NCBI GenBank assembly: GCA_014382715.1
Contig: JACNJD010000200.1
Coordinates: 1 to 54,703 of the forward strand
DNA from: Candidatus Desulfacyla euxinica
Lineage (GTDB): Bacteria; Desulfobacterota; DSM-4660; Desulfatiglandales; Desulfatiglandaceae
Length of the DNA: 54,703 bases
Reading direction: 5' to 3'
Part shown: in pieces, positions 16,905-25,742 of the stretch
Layout of the letters: every line of letters begins with the position of its first letter
How positions within the stretch are numbered: position 1 is the stretch's first letter
The notes under the pieces: model-generated
Databases searched by the model: none
What the model was told of the DNA's origin: nothing
The model's input: only the letters and a program-made list of their open reading frames with translations
Position numbers and translations under genes: made by a program

Positions 16905-18047
16905 ATGCGACCATTAGATGGAATCAAGGTAATCGAGATGGCGGGTCTGGCCCCGTCGCCTTATTGCGGAATGCTGTTAGCTGACTTCGGGGCCGATGTG
17001 GTCATCGTTGACCGGCTCTTAAAAGGGGCACCCGAGATCCCAAACATTATGGGAAAGAACCCATTTAACCGTGGGAAGCGGTCCATGCGGGTTAATCTTA
17101 AAACCGAGCAGGGCATTGAAATTGTGACAAGGATGATTGGTAATTCCGATGTCCTGGTTGAACCATACAGACCGGGTGTGATGGAGAAACTTCAACTTGG
17201 ACCGGATGATGCCCACGCACTGAACCCAGAACTGATCTATGCCCGCCTTACGGGCTGGGGACAGGATGGCTCCTATGCGAGTATGGCCGGACACGACATC
17301 AACTACATAGCTCTTTCGGGTGCGCTTTCACTTTTCAGGAGAAAGGGGGAGAGACCCCTCCCACCCTGCAATCTCCTCGGTGACTTTGCAGGTGGCGGGA
17401 TGTTATGCGCCATGGGTATCCTGTTGGCGTTGATTGAAAGGAACAATTCAGGAAAAGGCCAGGTTGTAGATGCGGCAATGTTAGATGGGGCTACCAACCT
17501 TTCAACCCTGTTTTACGGTCTGCTGGCCCACCACCTGATGACCCTCGATATCGGGACCAACGTATTAGACAGCGGTTCCCCCTTTTACCAGACCTATGAG
17601 ACCTCTGACGGCAAATTCATGGCCGTAGGTGCCATAGAGGGAAGGTTTTATGCCGAACTGCTTGCAGGCCTGGGTGTTGATCCATCAACCCTTCCGCAAC
17701 AGTTCGATATGCCAAAATGGCCGGAAATGACGGAACGCTTTGCCGAGGTGTTTAAGACCAAAACCCGGGATCAATGGGCAGCTATCTTTGAAGGAAAGGA
17801 TGCCTGTGTGGCGCCGGTCCTGGAACTGGATGAGGTGGAGCATCACCCACATAATAAAGAGCGAGACCTAATCATCGATATCGATGATGTGCCCCAGCCG
17901 GCGCCTGCGCCCAAGCTCTCCCGAACACCGGGCAGGGCTACGGAGGCAAAGGGTCCGAGGGGCGCAAACACAGAAGAGATATTGACGGATTTGGGATATT
18001 CGGAGGGAGAAATCAAGGGGTTTTTTGAAGGCGAGGCTGCAGAATAG
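16905..18047 (+). CDS. CaiB/BaiF CoA-transferase family protein, racemase type
   Basis: A 380-residue family III CoA-transferase. The sequence around residue 126 reads AGHDINYIALSGAL and is followed by NLLGDFAGGGMLCAMG. These are the His and Asp motifs of alpha-methylacyl-CoA racemase-type members rather than of formyl- or carnitine-CoA transferases. The start MRPLDGIKVIEMAGLAPSPY is typical and GAGGAG precedes it. It may epimerise a 2-methylacyl-CoA or transfer CoA between acids. It is the last gene of the plus-strand block that began with the GlcD-like oxidase. Confidence 0.85.
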   Translation: MRPLDGIKVIEMAGLAPSPYCGMLLADFGADVVIVDRLLKGAPEIPNIMGKNPFNRGKRSMRVNLKTEQGIEIVTRMIGNSDVLVEPYRPGVMEKLQLGPDDAHALNPELIYARLTGWGQDGSYASMAGHDINYIALSGALSLFRRKGERPLPPCNLLGDFAGGGMLCAMGILLALIERNNSGKGQVVDAAMLDGATNLSTLFYGLLAHHLMTLDIGTNVLDSGSPFYQTYETSDGKFMAVGAIEGRFYAELLAGLGVDPSTLPQQFDMPKWPEMTERFAEVFKTKTRDQWAAIFEGKDACVAPVLELDEVEHHPHNKERDLIIDIDDVPQPAPAPKLSRTPGRATEAKGPRGANTEEILTDLGYSEGEIKGFFEGEAAE

Positions 18048-18071
18048 ACTATGAGGCTGTCCGACAGAACC

Positions 18072-18101
18072 TTGACAAAATCTCTCTTCATGTCATATTA
18101 T
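18072..18101 (+). promoter_or_regulatory. Sigma-70-type promoter for the two-component operon
   Basis: TTGACA at 18072, an 18-bp spacer and TATTAT at 18096. The start point would be near 18108, leaving a leader of about 50 nt before the regulator ATG. Confidence 0.6.
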
Positions 18102-18160
18102 TATGCCAGACTACATTTAATCCCACAATCATATGGGTATTTACCTGTTTCGGATTAAAC

Positions 18161-18838
18161 ATGAGAATATTGGTTGTTGAAGATGACAAGAAGATCGCCT
18201 CTTTTATTTTAAAGGGACTGAAAGAGGCAGGCTTTGCAGTTGATGTGGCCAATGACGGGGTTGACGGTCTTCATCTCGGACTCACCGAGCCCTATGATGC
18301 GGCTGTGGTGGATATCATGCTTCCCGGGTTAGATGGGATTTCCCTGATTGAAAGGCTCCGCACGAAAAAGATCACCACTCCGGTTATCATTCTCAGCGCA
18401 AAGCGCTCTGTGGACGACCGCGTCAAGGGTCTCCAGAGTGGGGGCGATGATTACATGACCAAGCCCTTCTCATTTTCGGAACTCCTGGCCCGGATCCATG
18501 CCCTGATCCGGAGGTCGACCCGGGAGTCAGAACCCTCTACCCTCAATGCAGGCAATCTGACCATAGACCTCCTGGCTCGCGCAGTAAAACGTGGTGACGA
18601 AGATATCAGCCTCCCATCCCGAGAATTTGCCCTTTTGGAGTATCTCATTCGAAACAAAGGCCGCATTATTTCTAAGACCTCCATCCTGGAGCATGTATAT
18701 GACTACAGCTTTGACCCCCAGACTAATGTGGTGGACGTATTGGTCTGCAGGCTGCGCAACAAAGTTGATAAGGATTTTGGCCGAAAGATGATCCATACTG
18801 TCCGTGGAATGGGATATGTTCTCAAAGAAGAGCAGTAA
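18161..18838 (+). CDS. OmpR/PhoB-family response regulator
   Basis: A 225-residue response regulator. The receiver domain shows VVEDDKKIA, the phospho-acceptor Asp in VVDIMLPGLDG (about residue 51) and the conserved Lys in MTKPF. The C-terminal winged helix contains LPSREFALLEYLIRNKG and VVDVLVCRLRNKVD, the Trans_reg_C signature. It would bind DNA when phosphorylated by the kinase encoded next to it. The coding regions overlap. The promoter upstream is clear, so the pair is likely its own transcription unit. The signal and targets are not known. Confidence 0.93.
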   Translation: MRILVVEDDKKIASFILKGLKEAGFAVDVANDGVDGLHLGLTEPYDAAVVDIMLPGLDGISLIERLRTKKITTPVIILSAKRSVDDRVKGLQSGGDDYMTKPFSFSELLARIHALIRRSTRESEPSTLNAGNLTIDLLARAVKRGDEDISLPSREFALLEYLIRNKGRIISKTSILEHVYDYSFDPQTNVVDVLVCRLRNKVDKDFGRKMIHTVRGMGYVLKEEQ

Positions 18839-20237
18839 AGTTGGGTTAACTTTCAGTCTGAAACTGAGCGTTTTATACGCCCTTTTTTTTGTCATCAGTT
18901 CAGGCGGCCTGTTCGTAGTCGCCTACTATCTTATAGATAATCTGATTGAACAGCGGGAACAGGAAATTGTCAGGGACCGTATCCAGGAGTACCGAGCATG
19001 GTTTGAGGAGGGTGGCCTCAGGGCCCTCAAGGCCCGTTTTGATGAGCAGACCGATACTGCCCGCGATATCCTCTTTGTCCGTATTGTGGGCCCGCTGAAC
19101 CAGGTTTTGTTTGTCAGTATCCCCAAGGGATTCAAAGGATTTGATTACGATAAGCTGAGGCCTACTCCGCGCACTGGGAAGGATTTATGGCTTTCCATCA
19201 AGGGCCAGGCCGAGAAAGACGCCTGGACCATAGGTGTAGCACATCTGCCTGGAGGGCTTGAACTCCAGGTTGGTAAAAGCTCTACCCAGAGCCAGGCATT
19301 ACTTTCCTTCTTCAGGACCGTTTTTCTAATATTCAGTGTCCCGATACTCCTGCTCGGCATTATCGGCGGCGGTCTGCTGACCTTTCGCGCGATTAGGCCG
19401 ATTCGCCATCTTATTCAGACGGTCAGGGATATCCTGAAAACAGGAAAAATGAGCCTGCGCGTCCCCGTACGAAGAGAACGGGGGGAGCTGTATGAACTGG
19501 TATCTCTTTTCAATCAGATGTTAGACAGGAATGATTTGGTGATTCAGGCAATGCACAATTCCTTGGACAATGTTGCCCATGATCTGCGGACCCCCATGAC
19601 ACGCCTGCGAGGGGTGGCCGAGTTTGCCCTTCAGGAACCCCGGGATCAGAACGCATGCAGAGAGGCCTTAGCCGACTGCATGGAGGAATCCGAGCGGGTG
19701 CTGACCATGCTTAACGCCCTGATGGATGTGGCTGAGGCGGAAACCGGGGTCATGAGATTAGAGATGTCGGAAGTATCAGTCCCGGAGCTGATTAATTCTG
19801 TTGTTGATCTTTATGAGGTGGTGGCAGAGGAGAAGGGGATCACTGTGAATAAGGAACTCCCCGGGGAATTGCTGATTAATGCCGATCGTACCCGTTTTCA
19901 ACAGGTCATTGGCAACCTCCTTGACAATGCCCTCAAGTACAGCGATCAGGGCCAGGAGATCGAGATATGCGCCTGGGAAGAAGAAGATTACGCTTTAATC
20001 TCGGTCTCTGATCAGGGAATGGGGATCCCAGCCAATGAGATCAAAAAGATCTGGGACCGTCTATACAGGGGAGATCACAGTCGTTCAAGACGTGGGCTTG
20101 GGCTGGGCCTGAGCTTTGTCCGGGCGATCGTGCATGCCCATGGGGGCGAGGTCAGTGTGGAAAGCGAGTTGAACAAAGGGTCGAAATTCAGTATCAGGCT
20201 GCCTGTGGCGCAAGCACTGATAGTTGAGAAAAAATAG
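18816..20237 (+). CDS. Sensor histidine kinase (HAMP-HisKA-HATPase)
   Basis: About 473 residues. One transmembrane segment (LSVLYALFFVISSGGLFVVA) and a periplasmic region of about 130 residues precede a second segment (VFLIFSVPILLLGIIGGGLL). A HAMP linker, the HisKA box HDLRTPMTRLRG, and ATPase boxes NLLDNALKY, DQGMGIP and GLGLGLSF follow. It is an inner-membrane sensor that phosphorylates the preceding regulator. I use the ATG at 18816 rather than the GTG at 18804; either overlaps the regulator gene. The sensor domain resembles no ligand-binding fold I can name. Confidence 0.92.
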   Translation: MFSKKSSKVGLTFSLKLSVLYALFFVISSGGLFVVAYYLIDNLIEQREQEIVRDRIQEYRAWFEEGGLRALKARFDEQTDTARDILFVRIVGPLNQVLFVSIPKGFKGFDYDKLRPTPRTGKDLWLSIKGQAEKDAWTIGVAHLPGGLELQVGKSSTQSQALLSFFRTVFLIFSVPILLLGIIGGGLLTFRAIRPIRHLIQTVRDILKTGKMSLRVPVRRERGELYELVSLFNQMLDRNDLVIQAMHNSLDNVAHDLRTPMTRLRGVAEFALQEPRDQNACREALADCMEESERVLTMLNALMDVAEAETGVMRLEMSEVSVPELINSVVDLYEVVAEEKGITVNKELPGELLINADRTRFQQVIGNLLDNALKYSDQGQEIEICAWEEEDYALISVSDQGMGIPANEIKKIWDRLYRGDHSRSRRGLGLGLSFVRAIVHAHGGEVSVESELNKGSKFSIRLPVAQALIVEKK

Positions 20238-20251
20238 AGCAGCGGGGTAAT

Positions 20252-20338
20252 TGGATACTTGATACTTGTTGTAGCGAAGCGGAAATCCCGTCTTCAGCGG
20301 GAATGCTGGTCGAAGATCCCGTTTTTAAGCGGGGATAC
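20252..20338. repeat. REP-like element, inverted partner of 11277-11362
   Basis: This 87-bp element starts TGGATACTTGATACTTGTTG, contains AGCGAAGCGGAAATCCCG and the hairpins of the family, and matches the reverse complement of 11277-11362 at all but about six positions. Downstream, at 20374-20398, TGAAACC CAAAACC TGAAACC forms another heptad tract. The 260-bp gap between the kinase and the SDR gene holds no ORF. Confidence 0.85.
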
Positions 20339-20497
20339 CGGGTACCGGATATTGGATGGTGGGCATCCAAACATCTGAAACCCAAAACCTGAAACCTTTT
20401 GTGTGAAGACCCGGATGACAAACATTTTTGGCCCTGTTTATCCCGGGTTTCGGTATAAATCGCTCAATAATAACAGAGAACAGGAGGCATAAGAGAC

Positions 20498-21355
20498 ATG
20501 GAGAAAAATGGACAAGCAGCATTGGTGACAGGGGCAAGCAGCGGGATCGGAAGGGAAACGGCGATTATGTTGGCGGAAAAGGGTTTCCAAGTCCTGGCGG
20601 CTGCACGACGCATGGACCGTCTTGTTGAACTGGCAGGTCAGGTCGAGGGAATTACACCCATGGATGTGGATCTCTCTGACCTTGATGACCTTGAAAAATT
20701 TTGTCAGCATATTTCAGGGCTATCGGAACCTGTCTCCGTGCTCATAAACAACGCCGGATACAGTTTAAGGGGTGTCCTCGAGGATGTGGTTATAGAGGCC
20801 GCTAAAAGAATGTTTCAGGTCAACGTATTTGCACTCATGCAGGTTACTCAGGCCTGTCTGCCGGGTATGCGCAAAATGAGAGGGGGGACAATTGTTAATC
20901 TGAGCTCAATGGCCGGGAAATTCGCATTCCCCGGAAGCGGACCATATGCGGCGACAAAACATGCAGTAGAGGCGATTACCGATGCCCTGCGTATAGAGGT
21001 CAGACCCTTTGGTATCAGGGTGGTGGCCATACGCCCCGGCTTTATTGCAACTGAGTTCAATGATGTGGCAACTACTGAGACCGGAGATCTTTTTGCCAGG
21101 ACCGATCCTGATTATAAACCGGTATACGAGACATCCGGGAAGGGGATCGGCAGCATGTTTGCGGGTGTGACCGTACCCGGGCCTGAACTGATTGCCAAGA
21201 TCATTATAGATGCAGTGCTTTCAGATTCGCCTAAAGGCATATACCATGCAGGCCTTTTCAGTGAAGAGTTCCTGGGAAATCGTGCCAGTCTTGATGATGA
21301 GGGGTTTGATGAATATATATCTGAGAAAACCGGGCTGAAAGACTTAAAGCTTTAG
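20498..21355 (+). CDS. Short-chain dehydrogenase/reductase (classical SDR)
   Basis: A 285-residue NAD(P)-dependent oxidoreductase. The cofactor motif TGASSGIG lies at residues 12-19, NNAGYSL near 85, and the catalytic Ser and Tyr-Lys in LSSMAG and YAATKHAVEA. An Arg-Arg-Met-Asp stretch after the second beta strand (AAARRMDRL) suggests a preference for NADPH. AGGAGG precedes the ATG. It converges with the EutA-like gene with 37 bp between the stops. The substrate cannot be inferred. Confidence 0.88.
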   Translation: MEKNGQAALVTGASSGIGRETAIMLAEKGFQVLAAARRMDRLVELAGQVEGITPMDVDLSDLDDLEKFCQHISGLSEPVSVLINNAGYSLRGVLEDVVIEAAKRMFQVNVFALMQVTQACLPGMRKMRGGTIVNLSSMAGKFAFPGSGPYAATKHAVEAITDALRIEVRPFGIRVVAIRPGFIATEFNDVATTETGDLFARTDPDYKPVYETSGKGIGSMFAGVTVPGPELIAKIIIDAVLSDSPKGIYHAGLFSEEFLGNRASLDDEGFDEYISEKTGLKDLKL

Positions 21356-21392
21356 ACGTCGACAACGGCACCTGGCCTCCTGAACGTCTGCA

Positions 21393-22823
21393 CTAATTCC
21401 TGTTGAAGACAAGAGATTTTACGGTAACGGGAAATACCTGATCGCCAATTAGAGGTTCGCCGATATCGATCCAATCTCCTTCTTTCAGAATGAGTTCATC
21501 CAACGATAGCAAATTCGTTTTCAAACCGGTTTCGCGGCGGATAACGTTTCCCACACTGCATGCGATATCCTTTTCAAAGATCAGGATAATCGGTATCTTA
21601 TTATTGATGGAGTTGGGGAGAGCTGCTTCAACGGATTTTGCAAATAACTCTAAATCGGGATAATAAGCCCTGACCGGATCCTTGAAATACAGGGCAACAA
21701 TCTCGTCGCCTTCGTTTAGATCAAATCTTTGAAATGAGGCATTTACCTCTGAAATAACGTGGGCTACACTTAATTGTGGTTCTTCAATATCCACTCTGAT
21801 AACAGGGACATTTTTTAGGGGAAATGAGATTTGATCATCCATGAATCCGGACGAACCGGAAATGGATAAGGAGTAAGCGCCTGCCCCTATTACAGTCGCT
21901 CTGATCTTGTTGTCGGGCTCTATGATCGGAGAGGTTAGCCCTGGCGTCAGGGAATTTATCTTATCGGCCAGCATCGGCCCCAGATCGTTGTAACTTCCAT
22001 TGCCTCCATATATCAGCTCTGCGACACCGCCTGAAAATGAATACTCGTCTATTTTACCCGGAAAAATTAGATCATCCGTCAGCATCAGCTGTTTGGCCAA
22101 AGACGAGGTTGCAGGACCGGTAATTACTTCCATCAGTACTTCGGCAAACTTTGCCGCGATCCTTTCAATATCCTCCCTTGGGATCTGATCCCCAACCTTG
22201 TAATTCAATCCAATATATTCCATAACCTTCAACGCAGGTCCATCAATCCTCCAGATTATTCCCTCAGAATCTGCTGCAAGTAATCTGCCACCTATAGATA
22301 CACAACTTGTAGAGAGGATTTCACCATGTTTTGATATGGCAATATTGGATGTTCCTCCGCCAATGTCACAGGAGAGTATGGTTTTGCGATATTCCTTTGA
22401 TCTGGCTGTCGCCCCTGAGCCCAATGCCGTAAGAAAACTTTCAAAATTTGCCCCTGCTGTTGCAGCGACGAAATCCCCTGCACCATTGGACAGGAATTCT
22501 ACGAGCTGTTTTGCATTTTTTTTCTTGGCTGTTTCTCCGGTTATAATGACTGCGCCACTCTGAATGTCTACACGATGCATTCCCGCGTGTTGATACTCTT
22601 CCTTTAGAAATTCAGACAACCTGTCCATATCGATTGTGTCGTCATCCATTAGGGGCGTATCGATAATTCGCCCCTCATAAATTATATTTCTCTCTTTGAT
22701 ATTAAAACGACGGGAGGGGGAATGGGGGTCTCTTTCCAATATCAGACTTGAAAAGGCTAGATGACTTGTTGAGGTTCCCACATCAACGCCAACTGAAAGT
22801 AATTCAATTCTATCTGTTTCCAC
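21393..22823 (-). CDS. EutA-like ethanolamine ammonia-lyase reactivating factor
   Basis: About 476 residues with an actin/Hsp70-type ATPase fold: GVDVGTSTSHLAFS near the start and LSCDIGGGTSNIAISKHGEI in the middle. The overall pattern (IITGETAKKKNAKQLVEFLS, FSGGVAELIYG) is that of EutA. EutA exchanges damaged cobalamin on ethanolamine ammonia-lyase, which yields acetaldehyde and ammonia. I start at the GTG at 22823 (VETDRIELLSVGVDVG) with GAGAGA upstream; the ORF-track extension runs into a heptad repeat. No eutBC genes are in the window. It is codirectional with the AOR cluster about 0.36 kb upstream, which fits acetaldehyde as an AOR substrate, but this is inference. Confidence 0.85.
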   Translation of the reverse strand: METDRIELLSVGVDVGTSTSHLAFSSLILERDPHSPSRRFNIKERNIIYEGRIIDTPLMDDDTIDMDRLSEFLKEEYQHAGMHRVDIQSGAVIITGETAKKKNAKQLVEFLSNGAGDFVAATAGANFESFLTALGSGATARSKEYRKTILSCDIGGGTSNIAISKHGEILSTSCVSIGGRLLAADSEGIIWRIDGPALKVMEYIGLNYKVGDQIPREDIERIAAKFAEVLMEVITGPATSSLAKQLMLTDDLIFPGKIDEYSFSGGVAELIYGGNGSYNDLGPMLADKINSLTPGLTSPIIEPDNKIRATVIGAGAYSLSISGSSGFMDDQISFPLKNVPVIRVDIEEPQLSVAHVISEVNASFQRFDLNEGDEIVALYFKDPVRAYYPDLELFAKSVEAALPNSINNKIPIILIFEKDIACSVGNVIRRETGLKTNLLSLDELILKEGDWIDIGEPLIGDQVFPVTVKSLVFNRN

Positions 22824-22840
22824 TGTTGATCTCTCAAAAT

Positions 22841-22907
22841 GCCTCACGCAAAGACGCAAAGATTTTCTTGTTTTTTGTGACAGAAAACTAGTGTCCTGTC
22901 ATTTATG
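22841..22907. repeat. 33-bp direct repeat copy B with flanking repeat pieces
   Basis: ACGCAAAG ACGCAAAG tandem words run into AAAGATTTTCTTGTTTTTTG, the start of the 33-bp exact copy (22858-22890) of 13154-13186. It is followed by TAGTGTCCTGTCATTTATG, a half-copy of the palindrome at 8394. This is a mosaic of repeat fragments upstream of the EutA-like gene. Confidence 0.75.
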
Positions 22908-22926
22908 TGATGTCGCAACTATGGCC

Positions 22927-23004
22927 GTCATTCCCGCAAACGCGGGAATCCAGGGAAATCATCCTACCTCGGCGAGACTGGACTCCCGCGTTTGCGGGAG
23001 TGAC
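22927..23004. repeat. Inverted pair of REP-type hairpins (dRS3-like)
   Basis: GTCATTCCCGCAAACGCGGG (22927-22953) and its inverted copy at 22978-23004 match at 25 of 27 positions. Each forms a hairpin by itself. The ATTCCC...GGGAAT form resembles widespread proteobacterial repeats such as Neisseria dRS3. A conserved-looking GATTTTTTACGAGACCATCA follows at 23014; its reverse resembles a stretch near 38499. A heptad tract (CCAATTT CCAGTTT CAAATTT) lies at 23078-23125. No gene is seen between 22824 and 23184. Confidence 0.75.
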
Positions 23005-23184
23005 GGCTTTGGAGATTTTTTACGAGACCATCAAAAGTGAAACTGGGAAAAACAGAAGAATGTTGATACCCCTTATCCAATTTCCAGTTTCAAATTTCCA
23101 GTTTCGGCATCCGATTTCCGATTCGCTAATACACCCCATTTAGACAAAAGTGTAAGCTTGTGGATGAAGGATGCCCCGTATTGC

Positions 23185-23682
23185 TTACATAGCAGCCTGT
23201 AAGGCCGCACCCTCTTTTTGTGCAGCAGACAGCCTCTCTGCCGCATCTTTCTTTTTATAGTTGCTCACACGGTCAGCGTTCACGTACTCCACGGCCTTTA
23301 CCTCACAGAACCGTACGCACTGAGGGTCACCCCCGCAAAGGTCGCACTTGAACACCTTCCTGTCGATGATGTTGTAATTCATGGCGCCAAAAGGGCACAC
23401 AGCCACACATGAACGGCAGCCGATGCAAACCTCATAATCAACCGTCACAAACCCGAGGTCTTCATCGCGGGAAAGAGCCTTCACAGGACAGACATTCATA
23501 CACGGGGCATCCTCACATTGCTGGCAGGACATGGGAACATACAGCCCTTCAGACTCCCATTTCATCACCTTGATTCTACTTCTTGCCGGGTTGGAAACAC
23601 CATCATGCATTACCGAACATACGAGTTCGCACAGCCGGCATCCGGTACATTTCTGGTGATTTATCATTAGGACTTTCTCCAT
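23185..23682 (-). CDS. Multi-cluster 4Fe-4S ferredoxin-type electron-transfer protein
   Basis: A 165-residue polyferredoxin with cysteine groups CTGCRLCELVCS, CQQCEDAPCMNVCP, CIGCRSCVAVCP and CDLCGGDPQCVRFC, the DmsB/HycB-like pattern binding up to four 4Fe-4S clusters. The 118-bp gap to the AOR gene contains a CGGTTTTAAAACCG palindrome and a C5/G5 hairpin. It is most likely the small electron-transfer subunit of the AOR, as AorA is for the Aromatoleum enzyme. The Lys/Ala-rich tail (KEGAALQAAM) is unusual. GAGGAG lies upstream of the ATG. Confidence 0.85.
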   Translation of the reverse strand: MEKVLMINHQKCTGCRLCELVCSVMHDGVSNPARSRIKVMKWESEGLYVPMSCQQCEDAPCMNVCPVKALSRDEDLGFVTVDYEVCIGCRSCVAVCPFGAMNYNIIDRKVFKCDLCGGDPQCVRFCEVKAVEYVNADRVSNYKKKDAAERLSAAQKEGAALQAAM

Positions 23683-23800
23683 TGATCTTCTCCTCTCGAA
23701 ATGAAATCGCCCCCCGTCTTATTGAGGGGGTTGTTTCATGGAATTTTAACAAGTTAAACACAGCCGGTTTTAAAACCGTCTCAGCGGTATAATCTGCGGA

Positions 23801-25741
23801 TTAGATCAGATGGGACGGCTCTTTATCCAATCCGAGTCTCTCTAATGTCTCTGCTGTGGGAACACCGTTCTTATCCCAGTTATGATGTTCATAAAATTCA
23901 TCAATCATCTTAGTGAATTTTTCGCGATCTATGGTTGCGCCGATGATATCCGGGGCACCGCGTCTGCACGGTTCATCAAAATAGCGATGACTCAGGGTGT
24001 CCCCCTTTTTGAGGTCATCTCTTTCCAACCCTTCTCTCAGGTTGAATAACCTCTCTATATTATTGCATCTCTCAGCCACTTCCCAGATCTCTTCAGGGGT
24101 CATTTCCAATCCGGTGTTGTAATAGATCACCTTTGGCCAGTCCTCAAAATTAGGAAGGGTGGCGCCCAAAAATACTGTGTGATATTTGCAGATGCCAAGG
24201 CAGTCCACCGCCATGTAGCAGTTCTCCTGCCAGTAGACCTGCCACGGTTTTCCCTCATAAGCTGTATGTTCTGAGCTTAGGGGCCCGTCATAGGGTATTG
24301 GACTGCTGTAGATCTTCCTGAGAACCTTCTCCGGGAGATGGTACAGGTCGATGGCAGGCCGGCTCCTAAGATGGTCAGATCCCCTTGAGGCGGTGGCAAT
24401 ATTAAGGGCCAGGGCCGGAGTTCCCCTCTCATCAGAGTGGAGATTATTCATACCCTTGACCTGAACAAGATAATCAAAAGAATTCTTGCCTATCTTCTCG
24501 GCGGCCGGGAGTCCTCCGTCAGCGAGTGTGTCACCGAGCCAGCCCTTTCTAAAGCAGATGCGCTCGACCATTTCTAAAAGTGCTTCATCATTCCCAAACC
24601 TTAGCTCGAGACCGTCCGTATCTTTGTTAGTGAGGATGCCTAATTCGTAGAGTTCCATGGCCCATGATATTATGCTCCCGATCTCAAGATTATCGACACC
24701 AAACTGGTTAACGAGATGGTTCCCTGCAAAAACGGTCTCAGCGTTCTTACAGTCGGGTTCTCCTCCAAAGGCCCCGAGAGAGGTGTATTCCGGTCCCTCA
24801 TCATATTTTCCCGCAAAGGGTCCCGAAGGGACCTTGTACTGGGCACGGCAATGGACCTGGCATCCGAAGCAGCCGGTCATATGGTATGGCCCCATGGTCT
24901 CTTCGCAGATTTCGTCAATCCGTTCCGGTTCGATATCATCTGCATTTTCGCATTGATTGTACTGAAAATTCCTGGTCCTAACGCCGCCCCAGGAGTTGGT
25001 TGCCCCCCAGATAAATGGGGTTCCCAAGGCTCCCTGGGTCTGATTTACCTTGGCGCTGGTAATCTGGTTGATGAAATGCTTGTTATGCTCGAGCGCTTCA
25101 ACCGGATGGGCGATTTCTATATCCATGGAGCCCCTCGCGGCTACGGCCTTGAGGTTTTTAGATCCCATCACGCATCCCATGCCTGTTCTGCCGGCCGAGT
25201 TCTTTATGCCGGTCATTACATTGGCAAATGTCACAAGGTTTTCGCCCGCAGGACCGATAACCGCGGATTTGATGTCTTCATCACCGAGTTCTTCTCTGAT
25301 GGCCCACTGTGTATCAGTAGTGGTCTTGCCCCAGAGATGCCCTGCATCACGGATTTCGATTTCCCCGTTGTGGATCCAGATATAAACAGGTTTCTCTGCC
25401 TTACCCTTTATGACCAGATGATGAAAACCGGCCCAGGCCAGTTCAGGTGCAAAAAAACCGCCCATATTTGCGCTTCCCAACATGTTGGTGAGTGGGGATT
25501 TGGCCATGACGTGTGTCCTCGCCGTTGCCGACGCGCACGTAGCCGTCAGGATACCGCCGCTTATGATAAGGGCATTGCCAGGCCCGAGAGGGTCACAGCC
25601 TTTTTCCGTATGATTCAATAATAAATACGCATCCAGACCTCTTCCGCCCAAGAATTTTTTCCTCACCTCGAGCGGGATCGGTTTGGTCTCGATGTCTCCT
25701 GTTGTGAGATCAATATATGCTATCTTTCTGTTTAATGCCAT
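23801..25741 (-). CDS. Tungsten-type aldehyde:ferredoxin oxidoreductase
   Basis: A 646-residue AOR-family enzyme oxidising aldehydes to acids (or reducing acids) at a bis-pyranopterin tungsten site. The N-terminus reads KIAYIDLTTGDIE and FLGGRGLDAYLL. GMGCVMGSKNLKAVAARG is the family signature for pterin/Fe-S binding. The cubane cysteines are CFGCQVHC (around residue 300) plus the late Cys in DCLGICKYH. The length is normal. I start at the ATG at 25741, preceded by GGGGGGAAG; the track start is 8 codons earlier. It lies 1 bp after the zinc-ribbon gene, so it is co-transcribed. It differs from BamB of benzoyl-CoA reductase, to which it is only distantly alike, and no bamC-I set is present. Confidence 0.92.
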   Translation of the reverse strand: MALNRKIAYIDLTTGDIETKPIPLEVRKKFLGGRGLDAYLLLNHTEKGCDPLGPGNALIISGGILTATCASATARTHVMAKSPLTNMLGSANMGGFFAPELAWAGFHHLVIKGKAEKPVYIWIHNGEIEIRDAGHLWGKTTTDTQWAIREELGDEDIKSAVIGPAGENLVTFANVMTGIKNSAGRTGMGCVMGSKNLKAVAARGSMDIEIAHPVEALEHNKHFINQITSAKVNQTQGALGTPFIWGATNSWGGVRTRNFQYNQCENADDIEPERIDEICEETMGPYHMTGCFGCQVHCRAQYKVPSGPFAGKYDEGPEYTSLGAFGGEPDCKNAETVFAGNHLVNQFGVDNLEIGSIISWAMELYELGILTNKDTDGLELRFGNDEALLEMVERICFRKGWLGDTLADGGLPAAEKIGKNSFDYLVQVKGMNNLHSDERGTPALALNIATASRGSDHLRSRPAIDLYHLPEKVLRKIYSSPIPYDGPLSSEHTAYEGKPWQVYWQENCYMAVDCLGICKYHTVFLGATLPNFEDWPKVIYYNTGLEMTPEEIWEVAERCNNIERLFNLREGLERDDLKKGDTLSHRYFDEPCRRGAPDIIGATIDREKFTKMIDEFYEHHNWDKNGVPTAETLERLGLDKEPSHLI

Positions 25742-25742
25742 A

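Noticed and set aside
24716-25621. 301-residue ORF on the plus strand
   Set aside because: It is antisense to the AOR gene, whose motifs are clear; the translation has no family features and no ribosome binding site stands out.
23801-25741. Assignment of the AOR as BamB of class II benzoyl-CoA reductase
   Set aside because: The N-terminal and middle motifs follow the classical AOR pattern, and the bamC-I gene set is missing.
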